A stretch of 57,408 nt of DNA from Halobacteriovorax sp. (GCA_002716825.1 PBCC01000035.1:1-57408); one strand, 5' to 3'. Positions 16,863-26,238 are shown, numbered from the stretch's first letter. The notes: a model not told the origin generated them from the sequence alone. Numbers and translations are program-made.

Positions 16863-17307
16863 CGGATTGTCCCTTGGCCCAAGCGGCTATATCGGTTTTA
16901 TCGGCAGGGTAGAGAGAGAATGTACCCATCGCCTTTGCAATAATTTTTTCGCCGCATTTAATCGTCGCGTGAGCAACCACCAAGCGTGCACCTTTAAATT
17001 CTATTTCACCAAATGATTTCAAGAGATCACCTTTTTTGGCGCGGTTGAGATAATTGATTTTAAACTCGACGGTGGAACAAAGGTTTCCTTCGCGCACGGC
17101 CTCAGTTAAAACGGCAACCCCCATGGTTGCATCCATAAGCGCGACCAACACGCCTCCGTGACATTGAGACGGGGAGGCGAGGTGACGATCTTCTACGGTA
17201 AAGCTGTATAGCGCTTCCCCCGGGTTTGGTACTTCAAATTGAAAACCGAGGGTTTCATCGAAACGACAAATTTTACGAAAAACATTTTCAAGTTCTTTAG
17301 GAGTCAT
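16855..17307 (-). CDS. Hotdog-fold acyl-CoA thioesterase, PaaI/YiiD-like
   Basis: 150 residues with the hotdog core CHGGVLVALMDATMGVAVL, in which HGG-x-D is the usual active-site pattern of PaaI-type thioesterases, followed by TVEFKINYLNRAKKGDLL. It would release acids from acyl-CoA or aryl-CoA esters in the cytoplasm. It overlaps both neighbours (11 bases with the SprT-like gene, 8 with DUF423), so translation is coupled. Given the phenylacetate-type operon elsewhere in this window, a housekeeping role on stalled CoA esters is possible, but substrate is not shown. Confidence 0.88.
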   Translation of the reverse strand: MTPKELENVFRKICRFDETLGFQFEVPNPGEALYSFTVEDRHLASPSQCHGGVLVALMDATMGVAVLTEAVREGNLCSTVEFKINYLNRAKKGDLLKSFGEIEFKGARLVVAHATIKCGEKIIAKAMGTFSLYPADKTDIAAWAKGQSDE

Positions 17308-18388
17308 GATTTAAAAGATAGCGCTTAGAAGACTTACTTTCAACACCGGCCCTGATGCTGAGATTCTTTCCCGCGCTATTTCCTATGTTGAGGGCGTTGT
17401 GATCGGCCTTAGAGCCAGAACTTGTACTGGAGAGGCGGCCGTAAACTCTGGCCAAGAGTTCTTTGGAGTGTTGATTAATTTTAATGAGTGCAGTTTTAGA
17501 ATATTCTTTGTGCGACTCTTCGAGCTTAGTCACATAACCCTTGGCCACACCTGCAAAAAAAGAGTTCTTTGCTCTAAGACCAGATAGCTTTTGTGTTCGT
17601 TTTGCTTGCAGCCAAAGTCTTTCAAGTTCTCCTTCAAGAAAGCTTGCAACATACTCAGCTACTTTAACGCTTGTTCGATCTCCTACAACATCCAAGGCAA
17701 CCTTACCGTTTCTTTTGGTGAATACAGGAGCTACAAAGAACGTTTTAAGAATTTCATAAACAGCGTGCATTTTGGTGTTAGACTTAGCGGCAAACATAAC
17801 CGGAAGAACGTAGACTTCAGTATCGTTTGGATCTAGTTCTAGGCGCTCGAGGTTGTGACGAATCAAGAGTTCGTTAGCTTTTTTTGTGGCAAGTTCTGCT
17901 TCATGGGCATTGGGAGACTCACTCAAGGCCATAAGCTTTTTAATACGACTTAAGACTTTTTCTCCGGCAAGATCACCTTCGTAAGAGTCATTGGCACTTT
18001 CGAGTCCAAGGCTAGCGCTACTGATATTGTGATCAAAACCGAGCTTGTCACAGACGGATTTAAACTCATGACCATGAGGCTTGAGGTTTTCACCAAACTC
18101 TAGGTGAGTCATCATGTGAGCGATTTCATGGCGAAGCACATCGCGTGTTACGGCGTCTTTAGCATGCTTTAAGAGTTTTAGTGAAAGGCCTATACGCCAC
18201 TGACTACTGTCGTAGCTGCCAAGTTTGTGATCGTCTTCAAAAACCACAATATGCAGGGGATAAAGTCGCCCGCGCCATTCAAAGCGCGAGCGATTAAGAT
18301 TTAAACCAACTTCATTTTGCAGAATTTCCCTCGCCATAGACCTAACTCGGCGAAGGAAAATTTCGATAGCCTCGGAGTGAACTTCCAA
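17297..18388 (-). CDS. SprT-like metallopeptidase fused to DUF2786
   Basis: 363 residues. The N-terminal half has the zincin signature VLRHEIAHMMTH with a further His in PHGHEFKSVCDKLGF, as in SprT/SPRTN-type proteins. It runs into a DUF2786 segment (VLSRIKKLMALSESPNAHEAELATKKANELLIRHNL) and a basic C-terminal region. The reading frame opens with TTG at 18388; ATG at 18337 is an alternative with weak ribosome site. It starts 3 bases after the sdhB stop, so it is the fourth gene of the sdh unit. Substrate unknown; SprT-type proteins usually act on DNA-bound or nucleoid proteins. Confidence 0.85.
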   Translation of the reverse strand: MEVHSEAIEIFLRRVRSMAREILQNEVGLNLNRSRFEWRGRLYPLHIVVFEDDHKLGSYDSSQWRIGLSLKLLKHAKDAVTRDVLRHEIAHMMTHLEFGENLKPHGHEFKSVCDKLGFDHNISSASLGLESANDSYEGDLAGEKVLSRIKKLMALSESPNAHEAELATKKANELLIRHNLERLELDPNDTEVYVLPVMFAAKSNTKMHAVYEILKTFFVAPVFTKRNGKVALDVVGDRTSVKVAEYVASFLEGELERLWLQAKRTQKLSGLRAKNSFFAGVAKGYVTKLEESHKEYSKTALIKINQHSKELLARVYGRLSSTSSGSKADHNALNIGNSAGKNLSIRAGVESKSSKRYLLNHDS

Positions 18389-18391
18389 GGC

Positions 18392-19162
18392 CTACTTCGT
18401 CTTGGCCGAAACAGCTGCTTTTAAAAAGCCTCTGTTCATGCGGGCGATATTGCTAATGCTGATATCTTTAGGACAGCTAGCTTCACACTCAGCTTCGTTG
18501 GTGCAGTTACCAAAACCAAGTTCATCCATTTTCTCGACCATAGAAAGAGCTCTTTGATCGGCTTCAACTTCACCTTGAGGAAGTAGAGCGAGCTGAGAGA
18601 TCTTTGCCGAAACGAAAAGCATGGCCGAAGCATTTTTACAGCTAGCAACACAAGCGCCACAGCCAATACAAGCGGCAGCGTCCATGGCGAGGTCAGCATT
18701 TTCTTTCGGAATCAAGATTGAGTTAGCGTCTTGAGCGTTGCCTGTGTTGACGTTAACAAAACCGCCAGCTTCGATAATTTTATCAAAGGCTGAGCGATCG
18801 ACCATAAGGTCTTTAAGAACTGGAAAAGCTCTTGCGCGCCAAGGCTCAATGGCGATGGTGTCACCGTCTTTGAAACTTCTCATGTGAAGCTGACACGTCG
18901 TCGTGGCTTTTTCTGGGCCATGGGCTTGGCCATTAATCATCAGTGAGCACATACCGCAAATTCCTTCGCGGCAATCGTGATCAAAAGCGATGGGATCATC
19001 ATTCTTTGCAACCAATTGCTCGTTGAGCATATCGATCATTTCAAGAAATGACATATCAGGTGAAACGCCTTCGAGAACATAATCAACAATCTGGCCTTTG
19101 TCTTTGGTTGAAGCCTGACGCCAGATTTTCAGATTGAGTGTCATTGTATTTGTATCGCTCAT
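18392..19162 (-). CDS. sdhB: Succinate dehydrogenase / fumarate reductase iron-sulfur subunit
   Basis: 256 residues. The 2Fe-2S ferredoxin domain has [15 protein letters not shown] and a later TTTCQL; the C-terminal domain has [11 protein letters not shown] for the 4Fe-4S cluster and a [15 protein letters not shown] stretch for the remaining 3Fe-4S/4Fe-4S ligands. It passes electrons from SdhA FADH2 to the membrane subunit. The 12-base gap after sdhA and shared orientation place it in the sdhCAB operon. The class (one membrane subunit, no SdhD) resembles Bacillus and epsilonproteobacterial enzymes. Confidence 0.96.
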   Translation of the reverse strand: MSDTNTMTLNLKIWRQASTKDKGQIVDYVLEGVSPDMSFLEMIDMLNEQLVAKNDDPIAFDHDCREGICGMCSLMINGQAHGPEKATTTCQLHMRSFKDGDTIAIEPWRARAFPVLKDLMVDRSAFDKIIEAGGFVNVNTGNAQDANSILIPKENADLAMDAAACIGCGACVASCKNASAMLFVSAKISQLALLPQGEVEADQRALSMVEKMDELGFGNCTNEAECEASCPKDISISNIARMNRGFLKAAVSAKTK

Positions 19163-19174
19163 TCTTAACCTCTA

Positions 19175-21118
19175 TTACTTGTAAGATCTGGTGGCCAGGT
19201 GGACGTTTTCAAAACTTAGTTCTTCAATATTGCGAATAGGCTCGGCATCATCGCCATTCCATTCCCAAGCAGCTGCGTGACAAAACTTTTCATCATCGCG
19301 AAGGGCTTCACCATCTGGAGTTTGCATTTCATCACGGAAATGTCCGCCACAACTTTCTTGTCTTGTGAGAGCGTCGCGGGCCATAAGTTCACCCAGTTCA
19401 ATGAAGTCAGCAACACGGTTGGCTTTTTCAAGCTCCACGTTGATACCAGCATCGCTACCAGTCACGCGAACATCTTTCCAAAACTCTTTTCTAAGAGCTT
19501 GAATCTCTTTAATCGCAGTTTTAAGGCCAGCTTCAGTACGTGACATACCGACGTATTCCCACATGATTTGGCCCAGGGCCTTGTGGAATGAATCGACTGA
19601 GCGCTTACCACCGATTCCTAGAAGTTTTGAAAATCTTCCCTTGGCATCGGCTAAGGCTTTTTCAAACTCAGGGTGATCCGTAGTCACTTTTTCTTCATTT
19701 GGTTTAGCTGTTACAAAATAATTACCAAGAGTGTATGGAATAACGAAATAACCGTCGGCCAGACCTTGCATCAGAGCTGAAGCTCCAAGGCGGTTAGCAC
19801 CGTGATCGGAGAAGTTAGCTTCACCAAGGGCGAAGCAACCAGGAATTCCCGTCATAAGGTTATAATCAACCCAAAGACCACCCATAGTATAGTGAACGGC
19901 AGGGTAGATACGCATTGGAACTTCGTAAGGATTTTCATCAGTAATTCGCTGATACATATCAAACAAGTTGCCGTAGCGGTCTTTAATCGCTTCTAAACCG
20001 TCACGCTTAATGGCATCACGAAAATCTAGGTAGACCGCAACACCTGTCTTACCAACACCTTTACCTTCATCAACGCGGTACTTTGCTTGGCGTGAAGAAA
20101 CATCACGCGGAGCCAAGTTACCAAATGAAGGGTAAACGCGCTCTAGGTAGTAGTCGCGTTCTTCATCAGGAATTTCATGTGGAGGGCGTTTGTCGCCTTC
20201 TTTTTTCGGAACCCAAACACGACCATCATTTCGCAGAGACTCAGACATAAGCGTAAGCTTTGACTGACTCTCGCCGTGGACAGGAATACATGTAGGGTGA
20301 ATTTGCGTGTAACAAGGATTAGCGAAGTAGGCGCCTTTCTTATAAGCCTTCCATGCAGCAGAGCCGTTAGAGTTCATGGCATTGGTTGAAAGAAAGAACA
20401 CATTCCCGTAGCCACCGGTACAAAGAAGAACGGCGTCAGCACTATGCTTGGTGAACTCACCTGTCACAATATTTCTTGTAATGATACCGCGGGCCTTACC
20501 GTTAACCATGACAAGTTCGACCATCTCGCTACGAGTATGAATTTTGACTTTGCCCTTGGAAGACTCTTTCATAAGAGCAGAGTAAGCACCTAATAAAAGC
20601 TGCTGACCTGTTTGGCCTCTAGCATAGAATGTTCTTGAAACCTGAGCTCCACCAAACGATCTGTTTGATAGTGTCCCGCCGTATTCACGAGCAAAAGGAA
20701 CACCTTGAGCAGCACACTGATCGATGATGTTGTTTGAAACTTGCGCCAAACGATAAACGTTGGCTTCTCTTGCTCTAAAGTCTCCACCTTTTACTGTGTC
20801 GTAAAAGAGACGCCAGACAGAGTCGCCGTCGTTTGGATAATTTTTAGCGGCGTTAATACCACCTTGAGCAGCAATCGAGTGAGCACGACGTGGACTATCT
20901 GAAATACAGAAAGCTTCCACTTCGTAACCAAGCTCTGAAAGTGTGGCCGAAGCAGAGGCGCCAGCAAGGCCAGTACCAACGACGATCACTTTAAATTTTC
21001 TTTTGTTCGATGGGTTCACAAGCTTCATATCAAACTTGTAATTTTCCCATTTCGTACGGATATCACCCTCAGGAACTTTGCCGTCGAGCTTCTTTGGTTG
21101 TTTAGTTTCTGAACTCAT
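19175..21118 (-). CDS. sdhA: Succinate dehydrogenase / fumarate reductase flavoprotein
   Basis: 647 residues. FAD-binding N-terminus ([22 protein letters not shown]), [15 protein letters not shown] for the flavin-linked His region, and the substrate-site segment PRDVSSRQ with [11 protein letters not shown] and [20 protein letters not shown]. It oxidises succinate to fumarate on the cytoplasmic side; SucCD in this window supply succinate. It overlaps sdhC by 4 bases (ATGA), and its length is that of the class with a single cytochrome b subunit. Confidence 0.97.
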   Translation of the reverse strand: MSSETKQPKKLDGKVPEGDIRTKWENYKFDMKLVNPSNKRKFKVIVVGTGLAGASASATLSELGYEVEAFCISDSPRRAHSIAAQGGINAAKNYPNDGDSVWRLFYDTVKGGDFRAREANVYRLAQVSNNIIDQCAAQGVPFAREYGGTLSNRSFGGAQVSRTFYARGQTGQQLLLGAYSALMKESSKGKVKIHTRSEMVELVMVNGKARGIITRNIVTGEFTKHSADAVLLCTGGYGNVFFLSTNAMNSNGSAAWKAYKKGAYFANPCYTQIHPTCIPVHGESQSKLTLMSESLRNDGRVWVPKKEGDKRPPHEIPDEERDYYLERVYPSFGNLAPRDVSSRQAKYRVDEGKGVGKTGVAVYLDFRDAIKRDGLEAIKDRYGNLFDMYQRITDENPYEVPMRIYPAVHYTMGGLWVDYNLMTGIPGCFALGEANFSDHGANRLGASALMQGLADGYFVIPYTLGNYFVTAKPNEEKVTTDHPEFEKALADAKGRFSKLLGIGGKRSVDSFHKALGQIMWEYVGMSRTEAGLKTAIKEIQALRKEFWKDVRVTGSDAGINVELEKANRVADFIELGELMARDALTRQESCGGHFRDEMQTPDGEALRDDEKFCHAAAWEWNGDDAEPIRNIEELSFENVHLATRSYK

Positions 21119-21807
21119 GCCTGAACTCCTTGGATGTATCCGTATAAGGCTAGGGCCGTGAAACCTGCACCGACCAAAATGGCATAAGCGATTCCGGCCT
21201 TACGAAGAAGTGGAGTGTATTTACTATGGGAAAAACCAAATGATTGGAAGGCAGACCAAAAACCGTGAGACACGTGGATGGCCATGGCGATCATCGCAAA
21301 AGCGTACCAAGCAGCGCCAAGTGGTTGAGCGAAAAATTCCATCACAGTACGATAAAGATCGCGCATCTCTACACCGTCAATCGTTGTCATGTAAATCGTG
21401 CCGTACTTAAAGCTATTTAAATGTGTGATCAGAAAAATAAGAATGATCAAACCTGTGTAGGGCATGGTTGAAGAAGCAAAGGTCGCTCCGCGCCCGGTTT
21501 TTTGCTTGATATAATATTTTTGTGGGCGAGCGGTATTGTTTTCAACCGTAAGCTTTGCCGCCATACATAAGTGCACCAAAAACAGAACAATCAATCCCGC
21601 TTCCGCCGTATAAAGCAACGGCTTATTCGAAACGAGTGCATGACCATACTGGTTGAATGCATCTGGGCTAATAATAATTAAAAGGTTTCCGGCCAAGTGA
21701 CCGAGTAAGAACCCACACAACAATAATCCAGTCACGGCCATGATCTGTTTTTTGACCACGGATGATAGAAAATAGCTGCGCGAGAAGCTTTGCGTTGACG
21801 ACGACAT
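21115..21807 (-). CDS. sdhC: Succinate dehydrogenase cytochrome b558 subunit
   Basis: 230 residues with five membrane helices ([88 protein letters not shown]). Histidines at GHLAGN, LVHLC, ITHLN and AIHVSHG are in the positions that bind two hemes in the B-type (Bacillus/Wolinella) subunit. First gene of sdhCAB. Its ATG is at 21807. Confidence 0.94.
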   Translation of the reverse strand: MSSSTQSFSRSYFLSSVVKKQIMAVTGLLLCGFLLGHLAGNLLIIISPDAFNQYGHALVSNKPLLYTAEAGLIVLFLVHLCMAAKLTVENNTARPQKYYIKQKTGRGATFASSTMPYTGLIILIFLITHLNSFKYGTIYMTTIDGVEMRDLYRTVMEFFAQPLGAAWYAFAMIAMAIHVSHGFWSAFQSFGFSHSKYTPLLRKAGIAYAILVGAGFTALALYGYIQGVQA

Positions 21808-22019
21808 GGGCGACGCTCTCCTTGCTAGGGGTCTGAAAGTCTTGAAATCATAAGGGATATCGAGACATATAGTAGCCGATAGATTAGCGTAGGTTAAGGA
21901 ATTTCTTAATTTTAGTTACGTCTTGTCTAAGGCTTTCTTTGGAAATCCCAAAAAAGTCTAGGCTTCCCTTGACGGCGCATCGCGCGCAGGCCATAAGTTC
22001 GGAAACTGGAGACTTTAGT

Positions 22020-22706
22020 ATGTTACTTTCAATTTTTCGTTTGCTTGCCCCAATTACAATTCTCTTACTCTCTAGCCCACTAGAGGCACAAAATAGAAAT
22101 CCCAATCATAGACTGCTCATCGCTAAAGAAAATGCGGTTAAACAAACATCAATTGGCATGGATGCAGCTGAATCTTACGAAGCGCGTACAAACAATGCTG
22201 CTTTACTTTATGGCAGCGATAAAAAAGTTTTTGAATCTGTAAAAGTTAATCGCCAACTTAGACTACAGTTTAATATTCAACTCAACTCAGCTTCCTTTGA
22301 ATATCTATCTTGGATCGTCATGGCCGGGCTTGTGGATTTTAGTGTTGAAAGCTTAGTTGTTGATGGCTTTAAGACCGATCTTCCGCATTTCATTGAGCGC
22401 GACTTCTTTGTTTACGCCGCGGCCATGGAGTATTACGAGGAAACAGGCTTTTCGGCGGCTGGTGATATCGATTACGCCAATCATCCACAGTTTAGTTTTG
22501 CCCGCGATCAAATGTTGCCTTTGGCAAAAATGCTTAATCTTTGGCGCACTAATCGCCCGGCATTCTTTGAGCACCTTGTCTTAAGACGTAAAAAACTTGA
22601 TGGCGGCGTGCTGAGTATTGAGGCATACCTGCAAAGAACTGATCTTTCTAGAAAACAAAGAGAAGCAGCTCTTATGTTAGAGCAAATGTTTAACCAAACT
22701 TACTAA
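22020..22706 (+). CDS. Secreted protein, unknown
   Basis: 228 residues. ATG at 22020 with GGAG eight bases upstream begins a clean signal peptide (MLLSIFRLLAPITILLLSSPLEA); the longer frame to 21939 adds a basic extension and is not preferred. The mature part has aromatic-rich helices (SASFEYLSWIVMAGLVDFSVESLVVDGF, FVYAAAMEYYEETGF) and a Lys-rich end. No family recognised. Divergent from sdhC. Confidence 0.65.
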   Translation: MLLSIFRLLAPITILLLSSPLEAQNRNPNHRLLIAKENAVKQTSIGMDAAESYEARTNNAALLYGSDKKVFESVKVNRQLRLQFNIQLNSASFEYLSWIVMAGLVDFSVESLVVDGFKTDLPHFIERDFFVYAAAMEYYEETGFSAAGDIDYANHPQFSFARDQMLPLAKMLNLWRTNRPAFFEHLVLRRKKLDGGVLSIEAYLQRTDLSRKQREAALMLEQMFNQTY

Positions 22707-22748
22707 GCTTCACTTTCCATCTAAGAATATTTTCTTCACAATACGGGC

Positions 22749-23762
22749 ATGAAATCTATCATGCCCTTTTTTATACTTATTTTTTGTGGATTTGCTATGA
22801 GCAAAGACTTTACAGCTCCCTATGACGGCGAGCGCTTCCAAAACCTGGAGCCGGTGCCCGATAAGCCTTTATCTGATCTGTTAAAATGGCGCTTCACCGG
22901 TGAGAGAGAGACGTGGCCGACATGGATCGAGTCGGCGCCTGGAAATATCTTAAAACAGCGCACGCAAAAAGGTGAGGTCCATTGGAATGTGATTAATCAC
23001 TCGAGCATTCTCATTCAAATTGATGGTGTTAATATTTTAACTGATCCAATTTGGAGTGAGCGTACTTCTCCAGTTTCTTTTGCTGGGCCAAAGCGGGTGC
23101 GAAACCCGGGATTAAAATTTGAGAGCCTGCCACCGATTGATTACGTTTTAATCAGCCATAATCACTATGACCATCTAGATATTCCAAGCCTAAAACGTTT
23201 AAAAGAAAAGTTTAATCCACAGTTTATTGTCGGACTTAAAAATCGTGAGCTTTTAGAAAATGAAGGAATCACTAAAGTCTTAGAGATGGACTGGTGGCAA
23301 AAGCTTGAGCTTGAACCATTGGTCATTCATTTTGTGCCAGCTCAACATTGGTCGGCACGGGGCTTATTCGATAAAAGAAAAATGCTTTGGGGTGGTTTTT
23401 ATATTCAAGGTAGCTCGAACATTTACTTTGCCGGCGATACCGGATGGGGAAATTTCTTTGAACAGATCAAAAGTAATATTGCTCCACCAGATTTATCATT
23501 TATTCCCATCGGTGCTTATGCTCCGCGCTGGTTTATGAAGAATTTCCATATTAATCCACATGAATCCGTTCGTGCCCACAAAGCCTTAGGTTCAAAACAA
23601 TCGGTGGGCATTCATTTTGGCACCTTTCAATTGACTGATGAGGGCGTAGATGATCCCATCAAAGACCTTCAAGCAGCGATGCAAGCACAAGAAGTAAGCG
23701 CTTTTGAAGTACCAGTTTTTGGTGAGACAAATGTTTTTTCAAAAGGAGAAAGTCATGAGTGA
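22749..23762 (+). CDS. Metallo-beta-lactamase-fold hydrolase, NAPE-PLD-like
   Basis: 337 residues with a possible signal peptide (MKSIMPFFILIFCGFAMS). The lactamase-fold metal motif HNHYDHLD is clear, followed by later His/Asp ligands in PAQHWSARG and FAGDTGWG, and HFGTFQLTDEG at the end. The layout (LTDPIWSERTSPVSFAGPKRVRNPG) is that of the NAPE-PLD/YtnP-type group that hydrolyses phosphodiesters or acyl amides. Its stop overlaps the start of the next gene by 8 bases, so the two are translated together. Confidence 0.88.
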   Translation: MKSIMPFFILIFCGFAMSKDFTAPYDGERFQNLEPVPDKPLSDLLKWRFTGERETWPTWIESAPGNILKQRTQKGEVHWNVINHSSILIQIDGVNILTDPIWSERTSPVSFAGPKRVRNPGLKFESLPPIDYVLISHNHYDHLDIPSLKRLKEKFNPQFIVGLKNRELLENEGITKVLEMDWWQKLELEPLVIHFVPAQHWSARGLFDKRKMLWGGFYIQGSSNIYFAGDTGWGNFFEQIKSNIAPPDLSFIPIGAYAPRWFMKNFHINPHESVRAHKALGSKQSVGIHFGTFQLTDEGVDDPIKDLQAAMQAQEVSAFEVPVFGETNVFSKGESHE

Positions 23763-24219
23763 TAAAGCACTGGCCGTTGGCCACATTCCTTCGGGACTAT
23801 TTATTGTAACAACTGTTGATGGCGATAAAAAAGATGGCTACCTAGCAAGCTGGGTTCAGCAAGTTTCTTTTGAGCCACTGGTTGTTGCTCTTGCCGTGAA
23901 AGCTGGTCGTCCAGGTTATGATCACATCATGTCTGGTAAACCTTTTGCCATCAATATCGTAGGCGAGCACGAAACTCAATTTATGCGCCACTTTTGGAAA
24001 GGTTATGAGAAGAGTCCTTTTGGCGAAATTCCCCATGAAGTAAATGAGCAGGGCGGACTAGTGATTAAAGATGCGAAATCGGCCATCACTTGCAAGCTGT
24101 CTTCAAAGTCTCATCCGGGAGATCATGAAGTGGTTTTTGCAGAGGTCTTAGCTTCCAATGTTTTTGAATCAGAAGCTAAGCCAAAAGTGCATATTAGAAA
24201 ATCTGGTTTAGATTACTGA
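23755..24219 (+). CDS. Flavin reductase-like FMN-binding split-barrel protein
   Basis: 154 residues; ATG at 23755 with AAGGAG six bases upstream. It has the flavin reductase domain profile: IPSGLFIVTTVDGDKKDGYLASWVQQVSF, PLVVALAVKAGRPGYDHI and FAINIVGEHE. These enzymes reduce FMN/FAD with NAD(P)H, often to feed a monooxygenase. The gene begins inside the stop of the metallo-hydrolase upstream. Whether it supplies a particular oxygenase is unknown. Confidence 0.9.
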   Translation: MSDKALAVGHIPSGLFIVTTVDGDKKDGYLASWVQQVSFEPLVVALAVKAGRPGYDHIMSGKPFAINIVGEHETQFMRHFWKGYEKSPFGEIPHEVNEQGGLVIKDAKSAITCKLSSKSHPGDHEVVFAEVLASNVFESEAKPKVHIRKSGLDY

Positions 24220-24767
24220 GCCTTGCATGGAGTGACGTTGGCCGTGACTTTTACAGCAACGTCATTCCACGTTTTGCCTTCGTGAAGAGCGCGACAAACA
24301 GTACTAATTGATTTGTAAGCTTTATCAATAGCAAAGTCATACATATCAAGAGTTCCGGTCATCACCAACTTGTCAGCAGAAAGATCAGGTGAGAGAGCAA
24401 CCTCTACAGTTTTACTGCCAAGCTTTACATCAACACGGGCCAAGCCTCTTTCAAACTTAGTTACTTTGGCCGTGGCATTTTTACCAATCAACTTAAAGAA
24501 ACTATTTTTGAGGTTGGAGTCACGTGAGGCATCACCGCTTTTAGGCGTTGTGATATTCATATCAAGCTGAGCTCCTACTAAAAGCTCTGCAAGATCTTTG
24601 GCCTTGGTTTTACCTTTATAAGTCACTTCTTCAAAAGTTCCGCTGACACCTAGCTTGGCGGCTGTTTTATAGCCGGTCCACTGAAGAGCAATACTCTTTT
24701 GGTCGAGTTCGAGGCAGGCATGAGAAGTGAGAGGGAAAATAAAAAGAATAGTCAGTAACAATCTCAT
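24213..24767 (-). CDS. YceI-like periplasmic protein
   Basis: 184 residues, signal peptide MRLLLTILFIFPLTSHA and an early Cys (ACLELDQK). The body has the lipocalin-like YceI pattern: IALQWTGYKTAAKLGVSGTFEEVTYKG, LDMNITTPKSGDASRD and MTGTLDMYDFAIDKAYK. YceI proteins bind polyisoprenoids or amphipathic ligands in the periplasm. Convergent with the flavin reductase, overlapping by 7 bases. Confidence 0.85.
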   Translation of the reverse strand: MRLLLTILFIFPLTSHACLELDQKSIALQWTGYKTAAKLGVSGTFEEVTYKGKTKAKDLAELLVGAQLDMNITTPKSGDASRDSNLKNSFFKLIGKNATAKVTKFERGLARVDVKLGSKTVEVALSPDLSADKLVMTGTLDMYDFAIDKAYKSISTVCRALHEGKTWNDVAVKVTANVTPCKAQ

Positions 24768-24783
24768 TTGTTAATCCTTGTGA

Positions 24784-25026
24784 ATGAGTCAAAGAATTGA
24801 ATACCCTCAAGATTTTTTTGTAAATATTGATAATGATATTCATCGTCTTGGTCGAATTACACTTAATCTACACTCTGATGGATTCACCGTCGAAATTGAT
24901 ATTGTGCAAAAAGAGTCGCGCAAGATTTGGCATCATGTAGACACGCTCTATAAACTCGAAGCACATGATGATGCGTTGCAAATAGCAGTTCAACGACTTT
25001 CACAATTTTTATCGGGCCAAGGTTAA
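24784..25026 (+). CDS. Short protein, unknown
   Basis: 80 residues, no signal peptide. Reads MSQRIEYPQDFFVNIDNDIHRLGRITLN and ends LQIAVQRLSQFLSGQG, a plausible small beta-alpha fold. The start lacks a clear ribosome site, which lowers confidence. It begins 16 bases after the divergent YceI-like gene's start. No family recognised. Confidence 0.55.
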   Translation: MSQRIEYPQDFFVNIDNDIHRLGRITLNLHSDGFTVEIDIVQKESRKIWHHVDTLYKLEAHDDALQIAVQRLSQFLSGQG

Positions 25027-25086
25027 AAGTAGCGTCACGTGCACGTCGCAGCATTTGCGAATTCGTCAAAACCTTGACTCTCTCTT

Positions 25087-25115
25087 TTGAAATACTTTAA
25101 GTATTTTCTTATACT
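25087..25115 (+). promoter_or_regulatory. Sigma-70-type promoter
   Basis: TTGAAA, 17 bases, TATACT. It lies 28 bases upstream of the -24 box of a sigma-54 promoter on the same strand and overlaps a palindrome. It would drive the same short non-coding region. Confidence 0.5.
25090..25106. promoter_or_regulatory. Perfect 8+1+8 palindrome, candidate activator site
   Basis: AAATACTT-t-AAGTATTT. It lies 38 bases before the sigma-54 -24 box at 25145, in a place where an enhancer-binding activator or a repressor of the upstream promoter could sit. Confidence 0.45.
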
Positions 25116-25143
25116 TAGCTTCTCTTTAAGGGGACGCAAAAGT

Positions 25144-25160
25144 TGGCACACTCTATGCAA
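25144..25160 (+). promoter_or_regulatory. Sigma-54 (-24/-12) promoter
   Basis: TTGGCACACTCTATGCAA: the GG (25145-25146) and GC (25157-25158) doublets are separated by exactly 10 bases, and the surrounding bases follow the TTGGCAC-N5-TTGCA form with one change. Transcription should begin near 25170. The next protein gene on the right reads toward it on the other strand, so this promoter cannot serve an annotated gene. Confidence 0.75.
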
Positions 25161-25169
25161 TAGGTATTA

Positions 25170-25262
25170 GTGTGTGTGTGTAGGAGCCTAGAATCTAGGA
25201 TTGATTCAAAACTCCAATCAAATGTCTCTCGAAAAACCCTAGTGAAAGCTAGGGTTTTTTGT
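25170..25262 (+). ncRNA. Candidate small RNA of about 93 nt
   Basis: Begins at the expected sigma-54 start and ends at a strong terminator. Inside are a hairpin CCTAG-AAT-CTAGG, a second possible stem GATTG/CAATC, and the terminator stem. Its longest reading frame is 6 codons (ATGTCTCTCGAAAAACCC). No known RNA family is recognised. Expression is inferred from the promoter and terminator alone. Confidence 0.55.
25233..25262. terminator. Terminator between the sRNA candidate and the arginase gene
   Basis: AAAACCCTAG / CTAGGGTTTT with a 6-base loop and T run. It can also end the minus-strand arginase-family gene (stop at 25288), so its presence alone does not prove a plus-strand transcript. Confidence 0.9.
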
Positions 25263-25287
25263 TTTTGGGACTCAAAAATAATTTAAA

Positions 25288-26214
25288 CTAAATTGAATTA
25301 AGAATCATGGCAGCAACAGCTTTAGCACTGGTGCCTGATACGCAGTCGTAGATGGGATTAAGTTCGTAAAATCCTGTGATCGATGGCGTTTTATATTCAG
25401 TCATCTTCTTTTGGTAACGTCTATGTAATGCTCGCACAAACATAAGTGGCAAGCCGGCAGGATTCACAGCGCTGACGGCCGGCATCTCAAACCCATTGAT
25501 AGCATCGAGGTCCAAACTAAAAACTGTAAGCTCTTCTTTATTAATATTTAAAAGCTCATCTAAATAGTGGCGATCGAAATTGGTAAAACCCAGCGTGTCA
25601 TTCTCAATTTTATCTAGGCTATGAACATCCATCTTCATGCCATTCCAATTGGCCGCCGCATTGGCGAAATCTTGAATGCCAATTTGTGTAATGCGCGATC
25701 TCTCTTTCGCAAGTTTTTGAAACTGTCGAAAGGGAGTTCCCGAGTGCTCGACTAGGTCATCACGCGTATCAAGATGGGCATCAATATTGATGACATGAAT
25801 TGGTTGTTGATAACACTTAGTAAGTGCGGCCAGCAGTGGATAGATATGATCGTGCCCGCCGCCGACATGAACAATATGCGATCTGCTCTTTGTTTGCAGC
25901 ATACTGGTAATGACATTGGTTTGCTTTAATTGCATAGATTCAAAACTTTCATTATTAGCCTGAACGACTTCTATCACTTGAACTTTGTGTTGCTCGGATA
26001 GACCTAATGAAAACTTTTTCAAACAATGAACAATGCATTTTGGTGCTAGAGCGCTGCCGCGGCGACCACCATTTCTCATCACGCCCTCATCATGAGGAGC
26101 GAGCATAATAACTTTGGCACAGTCTTCACTCGTGATGAGTGAGCCACGCTGAGTGCTTGATCTCGAAGCGAGATTCTTATTAATTTCTTCATGAGTTTTG
26201 GCTTGGGCTTTCAT
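25288..26214 (-). CDS. Ureohydrolase-family enzyme, formimidoylglutamase-like
   Basis: 308 residues. Manganese-site motifs GGGHD, DAHLD and SLDLDAINGF are in order, and SAVNPAGL is like the formiminoglutamase HutG (SAPNPLGL) rather than arginase. It would hydrolyse a guanidino or formimino group and act in histidine or agmatine/arginine breakdown. I chose ATG at 26214 over the frame start at 26313 because the latter would overlap the divergent GYF gene at 26239. The other hut genes are not here, so the substrate is uncertain. Confidence 0.82.
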   Translation of the reverse strand: MKAQAKTHEEINKNLASRSSTQRGSLITSEDCAKVIMLAPHDEGVMRNGGRRGSALAPKCIVHCLKKFSLGLSEQHKVQVIEVVQANNESFESMQLKQTNVITSMLQTKSRSHIVHVGGGHDHIYPLLAALTKCYQQPIHVINIDAHLDTRDDLVEHSGTPFRQFQKLAKERSRITQIGIQDFANAAANWNGMKMDVHSLDKIENDTLGFTNFDRHYLDELLNINKEELTVFSLDLDAINGFEMPAVSAVNPAGLPLMFVRALHRRYQKKMTEYKTPSITGFYELNPIYDCVSGTSAKAVAAMILNSI

Positions 26215-26238
26215 GCGTAGCAGGATACCATAATATTT

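Noticed and set aside
25210-25245. A 6-codon reading frame ATGTCTCTCGAAAAACCC in the sRNA candidate
   Set aside because: Too short and too far from the AGGAG at 25182; treated as non-coding.
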